Origin: CAZUCD01 sp964618855
GTDB lineage: Bacteria > Sumerlaeota > Sumerlaeia > SLMS01 > JANRJK01
Length of the DNA stretch: 11,571 nucleotides
Assembly: GCA_964618855.1 (NCBI GenBank)
Contig: CAZUCD010000124.1
Span: forward strand, 1 to 11,571
Reading direction: 5' to 3'
The notes under the pieces were generated by a model. The model did not search any database. It had not been told where the DNA came from and was given only the letters and a program-made list of their open reading frames with translations. This document shows, one piece after another, positions 8,301-11,571 of the stretch. How positions within the stretch are numbered: position 1 is the first letter of the stretch; the number at the start of each line of letters is the position of its first letter. The position numbers and the translations under genes are program-made.

Positions 8301-8533
8301 CCGCCGGTGTTCTGGACGAGCTTTCCAACGCCGGCATCGCTGCCCCGGAGTTCTCAGCGATGCTGGCCGTCCTAACCGAGGACCCAATGGCGGCTGAAAA
8401 GCTCGAAGCCCTCGCCCTGAAGGGCGAGGGCTCCATGGACATCTGGCGGATCGCGGGCGAGCGTGGCTTCCGCGTCACGCGCAGGACGGGAGAGGCTACT
8501 TCTCCGCAAGCCTCGAAAGCGTCTCCACGATGA
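5309..8533 (+). CDS. Class III cyclase-like domain fused to Ser/Thr protein kinase, membrane segments and TPR-like C-terminus
   Basis: A 1,074-residue signalling fusion, numbered from the TTG at 5309. Residues 46-225 resemble a class III nucleotide cyclase: VFTDLVDST with a metal-type D55, DKSDGF with D98, RVGIHLGEV (135-143) and AARTMSLAKGGQ (170-181). The transition-state Asn is Ala168 (Arg172 kept) and the KxxGD motif is altered, so activity is doubtful. Residues 273-545 are a Hanks-type kinase: glycine loop GEGGFGEVW (280-288), K302, E316, HKDIKPGN (397-404; Lys replaces the usual Arg of HRD), TDFG (421-424) and GTRKYMAPE (457-465). Hydrophobic segments at about 558-585, 605-628, 655-674, 705-729 and 742-760 anchor it in the membrane. 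Residues about 778-1045 are Ala/Leu-rich helices, probably TPR-like. The start is uncertain: ATG 5435 lies just before the cyclase domain, but the extra 42 codons show coding-like base composition and follow a strong SD. The ligand and substrates are unknown. Confidence 0.88.
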   Translation: MQASRGKGLGLGTVARRIWRIEVAPSPKQLVAFQDIAHGIESMAEPALLAIVFTDLVDSTRLVSELGDVAGAAYIAEHDECARAAMRASGGREIDKSDGFLMLFARPIDAVKFALLLHDGIAALSSRSGVHLATRVGIHLGEVYLRESTPEAILHGAKAVAAEGISIAIAARTMSLAKGGQTLMTRGAFDLARRAAVGDDSLPAGVLWMAHGPYSLKGIDASIEIAEVGVEGIAPLQAPPDSEKCRRVPAHGEEETLGWRPAVGIEVPRRQHWVISGRLGEGGFGEVWLAKHRKLGASRVFKFCFEPERLRGLKREVVLLRLLKETLGERNDVAKVLDWNFDGAPFFIEFEHIPGGDLRDWAALVGGVARVPVEARLRIVRDVADALAAAHGVGVLHKDIKPGNILIEAASGGSISRVVLTDFGIGMVTDREVLAERGITATGLTDVGSTSESSRSGTRKYMAPELADGRTATTAADIYSLGVVLYQLVAGDLDRPLHAEWERDVSDPYLRHLIRSCVVVEPSRRVQGAGEMRQRLEGWADARRAIERQREWKVTLASGCVQAALAGTGIIVVFKIGILAAAAHAAWEWHSLTPALVAFSDVTLRLYASMFFIIEALVMMLAGALLALDARSIKEELHAATGEPTPEEEALWDLRIRAFALTSIGHAPLIILTYPSRRRGLVAELRGDRLPARRGPPGSRRDAIRAILMSTLLLNYAGLIAGLLGLAAAGNRSLAVSSPRRALRLILAVAVASALAGFVAEPMLTSMMSPGLEFRNMGAAREVRRAATLLLRGGHVEPAARLLTISQDMWEQSGEHRGMEPYVQMRAAEVAGDRGTLLLDRLHTPGPAAEAYGDAVELLLGERVDSPWPEPPTKERRQAQRGWARALSLAGEHDRAIRVCGDLIAECMNPVRDDPGDPAWRRREGSSHLEMGCALVRARRTGATGHLERAAALYAREVDAGITEGGVKPALAESLLWLGLAHEAAGSVGDAKAAWSRAAGVLDELSNAGIAAPEFSAMLAVLTEDPMAAEKLEALALKGEGSMDIWRIAGERGFRVTRRTGEATSPQASKASPR
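8407..8432 (-). terminator. Perfect inverted repeat, likely terminator for pepA transcripts
   Basis: Twelve bases (8407-8418) are repeated exactly in reverse complement at 8421-8432, with GA between the arms, giving an 11-bp GC-rich stem and a 4-nt loop. It begins 63 nt beyond the pepA stop. On the minus strand it is followed within about 6 nt by TTTT (8397-8400); on the plus strand no T run follows. It sits inside the last 130 nt of the kinase gene, where it encodes ALALKGEG. Confidence 0.5.
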
Positions 8534-9983
8534 GCCGAACGCCGAAGCCCGTTGCGCCGGGGGCGTAGTAGCGCGCTCGCCCCTCGGCGACGGCGACGCC
8601 CGCGATGTCCACGTGCGCCCAGCGGACGCCCTCGGGGACGAAGTGCTTCAGGAAGTTCGCCGCGTGGATCGCGCCGCCCTCCGCGCCGGGCTTCGTGATG
8701 TTGTTGAGGTCCGCGAGCGCATGGTTCAACTCGTGCTCGTACTCCCGCCAGATCGGCATCGGCCAAACCGAGTCCCCGGTCGCGGCGCCGGAGGCCGCGA
8801 TTGTCTCCCGCAGGATCGCGTCGTCGGAGAACAGCCCAGCCAGACGCGGCCCGAGCGCCATGACGCATGCGCCGGTCAGGGTCGCCAGATCGATCATGAT
8901 GTCCGGCTTCTCCTTCTTCGCCCGCTCGAAAGCGTCGGCGAGGATCAGCCGGCCCTCGGCGTCCGTGTTGCCAATGAAGACTGTCTTGCCGTTCTTTGAC
9001 TTGATGATCGCGCCCGGGTGGTAAGCCGCCGCGTCGATGGCGTTGTGCGCGGACGGCACGATCGCCGTGACGCGCATCGGGAGCTGAAGCGCACCTATCG
9101 CCTGCATGGCACCGATCACCGCCGCCGCGCCGCCCATGTCGTTGTTCATCTTGAACATGTTCGCGCGGTCCTTGATGCAGTAGCCGCCCGTGTCGAACGT
9201 CATGCCCTTGCCGACGATGCAGACGTGGAGCTTCGTGCGCGGCTTCTTCGGCGTGTACGACATGGTGAGCATCCGGGGCTTGTGCTCGCTGCCGCGCCCG
9301 ACGTTCCAGAGCAGCTCGTAACCCTGCTTCTGGATTTCCTTCTCACCCAGGACCTCGTGCTTCATTCGGAACTTCCGCGCGATCTCCGCCCCCGTGCCGG
9401 TGAGGACGGCGGGGGTGATTTCATTGTTCGGCCCGTTGACCAGCCGGCGCGCGACGGCGACGCCCTCCATGATCCTCTGCGTGCGCGCGAGAGCCGCCTC
9501 GACGGCCTTCGCGGCCGCCGCGGGCACGGCAAAGGTGATCTCCATCTCCTTTCGCTCGGCCGGCTTCGACTTCCAGTTCTGGTCGGAGAAATCACCGAAC
9601 GAGGCTCCCTCGTAGATCGCTGCCGCGAGCCGTTCCGCATCATCCCGGTCCACGGCAAAGGCCATCCGGGTGAGCGAGTAGTCCCGCCCGATGCCGACCG
9701 CGCGCGCCCCCGCCGTCTTCAGCTTCTCGTCCCCAGGTGCGTAGGTCCCGAACTGCACAGCGTCCAGCAGCAGGTGCGCCGCAGCCGCTCCGCCCTTCGG
9801 ATCCACGGTGCAGAACCACTCGCGCGAGGTCGTCTTCTTGGCGAGCGCGCGACCATAGGACGCAACGTGCTCAGCGAAGGCGGGGTGTCCCGTCGCCGCA
9901 AGGGGGCCCTTCTCGTCGAAAAGCACGACGAGCGCCTCGGATGGAACTTCGTGCAGCGGCTTAGAGACGACCTTGAACTTCAT
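8496..9983 (-). CDS. pepA: Leucyl aminopeptidase, M17 family
   Basis: A 495-residue cytosolic M17 aminopeptidase, which removes N-terminal residues from peptides using two metal ions and usually forms hexamers. The catalytic C-terminal half is complete: VGKGMTFDTGG (257-267) with K259 and D264, K271, NNDMGGAA (280-287) with D282, and the family signature NTDAEGRL (339-346) with D341, E343 and R345. These correspond to the metal ligands and active-site Lys/Arg of E. coli PepA. The N-terminal third (1-160) is divergent, as is common. The start is the ATG at 9983, with AGGAGA 7 nt ahead; an in-frame ATG at 10019 has no visible ribosome site. Length is normal for the family. It follows guaA in the same direction with 96 nt between them, so it may be co-transcribed. 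Its last 38 nt overlap the 3' end of the convergent kinase gene. Some PepA proteins also bind DNA; nothing here shows that. Confidence 0.95.
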   Translation of the reverse strand: MKFKVVSKPLHEVPSEALVVLFDEKGPLAATGHPAFAEHVASYGRALAKKTTSREWFCTVDPKGGAAAAHLLLDAVQFGTYAPGDEKLKTAGARAVGIGRDYSLTRMAFAVDRDDAERLAAAIYEGASFGDFSDQNWKSKPAERKEMEITFAVPAAAAKAVEAALARTQRIMEGVAVARRLVNGPNNEITPAVLTGTGAEIARKFRMKHEVLGEKEIQKQGYELLWNVGRGSEHKPRMLTMSYTPKKPRTKLHVCIVGKGMTFDTGGYCIKDRANMFKMNNDMGGAAAVIGAMQAIGALQLPMRVTAIVPSAHNAIDAAAYHPGAIIKSKNGKTVFIGNTDAEGRLILADAFERAKKEKPDIMIDLATLTGACVMALGPRLAGLFSDDAILRETIAASGAATGDSVWPMPIWREYEHELNHALADLNNITKPGAEGGAIHAANFLKHFVPEGVRWAHVDIAGVAVAEGRARYYAPGATGFGVRLIVETLSRLAEK

Positions 9984-9990
9984 CGTGGAA

Positions 9991-9996
9991 TCTCCT
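9991..9996 (-). promoter_or_regulatory. Ribosome binding site of pepA
   Basis: On the minus strand AGGAGA stands 7 nt before the ATG at 9983. It decides the start against the in-frame ATG at 10019, which would add 12 residues. The rest of the 96-nt gap to guaA shows no convincing promoter or terminator. Confidence 0.65.
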
Positions 9997-10079
9997 GTGG
10001 GTTGCCTTGGACGGCCCATGTTGGCGGGCGAAGGATGTGCCGCCGGCGAGGAGCGGGGGCGAGCATTGAATTGGGGGGA

Positions 10080-11571
10080 CTACTCCCACTCGATCGTGGC
10101 TGGGGGCTTCGAAGTGATGTCGTACACAACGCGATTGAAGCCGGGCACCTCGTTCACGATGCGCCGCGCCATGCGGTCGAGCAGGTCATGGGGGAGCCGA
10201 GCCCAGTCCGCGGTCATGCCGTCCACGCTCTCCACCGCACGGATTGCGCACACGTTGGCGTAGGTGCGCGAGTCCCCCATGACGCCCACGGCCCGCACCG
10301 GGAGAAACACCGCGAGCAACTGCCACACCCGGGCACCTTCCGGGTGACGGGCAAGCTCCTCGCGCACGATGGCATCCGCCGCACGAAGGAGCCCCAGCCG
10401 CTTGCCCGTCACCTCCCCCAGGATGCGGATGGCCAGGCCGGGTCCGGGAAAAGGATGCCGCGCAAGAATGGGCCCGGGGATGCCAAGCAGCGCCCCAACC
10501 TCCCTCACCTCGTCCTTGAACAGGTCCTGAAGCGGCTCCACAACCCGCCCTGCCTTGATCAGCCGCAGCACCTCGGCAACTCGATTGTGGTGCGTCTTGA
10601 TCTTGTCGGATGGCCCGCGAACCTCCACGGACTCGATGACATCGGGATAGAGCGTCCCCTGCGCGAGCATGTCGCGCGGGCCCAGGTGGCGGAAGAACTC
10701 CACGATGAACTGCCGACCGATGATGCGTCGCTTGCGCTCCGGGTCGGTGACCCCCTTCAGGGCGGAAAGGAAGCGCCTGCCGGCACGCACGACTTCGAGG
10801 TCGAGTCCGAGTTCGCCGCGCAGGGCGGCGCCCACTTCATCCACCTCGCCGAGGCGCAGCAGTCCGTTGTCCACAAAGACCGGATGCGCCCTGTTCCCGA
10901 CAGCGCGCCGCAGGAGGGCCGCGAGGACCGTCGAGTCCACGCCCCCCGAGACTGCGCAGACGATGCGCCTGCCGGCGGACCGCTCCCGCACTTCCGCGCA
11001 GGTCTGCTCGATCCAGTCGCCCAGCGACCAGTCGCGCCGCGCCCCGCAGATCCGGAACAGGAAGTTCTCAAGGTATCGGGTCCCGTGCTCGGTGTGGTTC
11101 ACCTCGGGATGAAACTGGAGGCCGTAGAGGGAGCGACCCTCATTGGCGATGAGGCAATTCGGAGCCGACGGCGAGGAGCCGATCGAAGCGAAGCCCGCGG
11201 GGAGGCTCGTCACGTGGTCGCGGTGGCTCATCCAGGCGGTGTGCGACCGCGGAATCCCCGCTGTCAGCGGAATCTCGCGCGACACCGTGACCTCCGTGCG
11301 ACCGTACTCCCCGCGCCCTCCGCGTTCGACCTTTCCCCCAAGCGCATGCACGATTCCCTGGTGGCCGTAGCATATGCCCAGGACGGGAACGCCTGCGCGC
11401 TGAAGCAGGGCCTTGGGCACCCGGGGAGCGCCCTTGGCATAGAGCGATGCCGGCCCACCCGAGAGGATGATGCCCTCGGGTGAACCCTCCAGCACTTCGG
11501 CAACGGTCGCACGGCAGGAAACGACGCGGCTGAACACGCCGAGTCCGCGCACGCGGCGCGCGATCAACTGC
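10080..11571 (-). CDS. guaA: GMP synthase (glutamine-hydrolysing), N-terminus outside window
   Basis: It converts XMP, ATP and glutamine to GMP, the last step of guanine nucleotide synthesis, in the cytoplasm. The visible part starts at QLIARRVRGLG, which matches the QLVARRVRELG found about 20 residues into E. coli GuaA, so the true start lies beyond the window and the TTG at 11567 is not it. Numbering from that TTG-encoded Leu, the class I glutamine amidotransferase domain has GICYGHQ (nucleophile C66) and LQFHPEV (H153, E155). The ATP-pyrophosphatase domain has the PP-loop SGGVDS (207-212) and VDNGLLR (232-238). The dimerisation domain has LAQGTLYPDVIES (301-313), PFPGPGLAIRILGE (372-385) and the C-terminal PPATIEWE, where the more usual form is PPGTIEWE. 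All catalytic motifs are intact. It is followed by pepA on the same strand. Confidence 0.97.
   Translation of the reverse strand, partial: QLIARRVRGLGVFSRVVSCRATVAEVLEGSPEGIILSGGPASLYAKGAPRVPKALLQRAGVPVLGICYGHQGIVHALGGKVERGGRGEYGRTEVTVSREIPLTAGIPRSHTAWMSHRDHVTSLPAGFASIGSSPSAPNCLIANEGRSLYGLQFHPEVNHTEHGTRYLENFLFRICGARRDWSLGDWIEQTCAEVRERSAGRRIVCAVSGGVDSTVLAALLRRAVGNRAHPVFVDNGLLRLGEVDEVGAALRGELGLDLEVVRAGRRFLSALKGVTDPERKRRIIGRQFIVEFFRHLGPRDMLAQGTLYPDVIESVEVRGPSDKIKTHHNRVAEVLRLIKAGRVVEPLQDLFKDEVREVGALLGIPGPILARHPFPGPGLAIRILGEVTGKRLGLLRAADAIVREELARHPEGARVWQLLAVFLPVRAVGVMGDSRTYANVCAIRAVESVDGMTADWARLPHDLLDRMARRIVNEVPGFNRVVYDITSKPPATIEWE

Noticed and set aside
10020..10079. Possible promoter or terminator between guaA and pepA
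   Set aside because: Only weak GGCGG/CCGCC pairing with a 12-nt loop and no T run; no -35/-10 pair I would defend.
9018..11483. An 821-codon open frame on the plus strand lying opposite pepA and guaA
   Set aside because: It is antisense to two clear housekeeping genes with intact motifs. Its translation is Arg/His/Gly-rich without recognisable domains, and long antisense frames are expected in GC-rich coding DNA.
11565..11567. TTG as the start codon of guaA
   Set aside because: The residue before it (Gln) continues the conserved QLxARRVRxLG match, so the gene runs off the window.

Overview
This is an 11.6-kb stretch of a high-GC bacterial chromosome. It holds seven protein-coding genes packed tightly, with no RNA genes, CRISPR arrays, insertion sequences or phage genes that I can recognise. 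The gene set suggests a bacterium with a large signalling repertoire: a cyclase-like/Ser-Thr kinase fusion, a Ppx with an HD domain, a large GT-C glycosyltransferase and two thymidylate-kinase-like genes in tandem. My best guess is a high-GC planctomycete-like lineage, with Myxococcota or Acidobacteriota as alternatives. That placement is an inference from gene style; no marker gene here settles it.

Positions 1-2644 (+ strand) form a translationally coupled operon. It has the C-terminal 400 residues of a Ppx/GppA phosphatase with an HD domain (5' end outside the window), then two paralogous thymidylate-kinase-like P-loop proteins. The first overlaps ppx by 17 nt and the second overlaps the first by an ATGA junction. 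The first copy has an intact Walker A lysine; the second has arginine there.

Positions 2645-8533 (+ strand) hold two large genes, probably co-transcribed. The first is a multi-spanning GT-C (PMT/ArnT-like) glycosyltransferase with a soluble C-terminal half of about 330 residues. It is followed after 8 nt (or after 134 nt if the downstream ATG is used) by a roughly 1,070-residue fusion of a class III cyclase-like domain, a Ser/Thr kinase, about five membrane segments and a helical repeat-like C-terminus. These genes use third-position A/T more freely than the kinase pair upstream. A terminator-like hairpin lies within the first codons of the glycosyltransferase gene, close to where the ppx operon would be expected to end.

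Positions 8496-11571 (- strand) hold two housekeeping genes: guaA (GMP synthase, N-terminus cut off by the window edge) and, 96 nt downstream of it, a pepA-type M17 leucyl aminopeptidase. pepA converges on the kinase gene and the two coding regions overlap tail to tail by 38 nt. A perfect inverted repeat inside the kinase gene, followed on the minus strand by a short T run, is placed to terminate pepA transcripts.

The least ordinary items are the paired thymidylate-kinase-like proteins coupled to Ppx (one with an altered P-loop) and the cyclase-like/kinase fusion whose cyclase domain lacks residues normally needed for catalysis.
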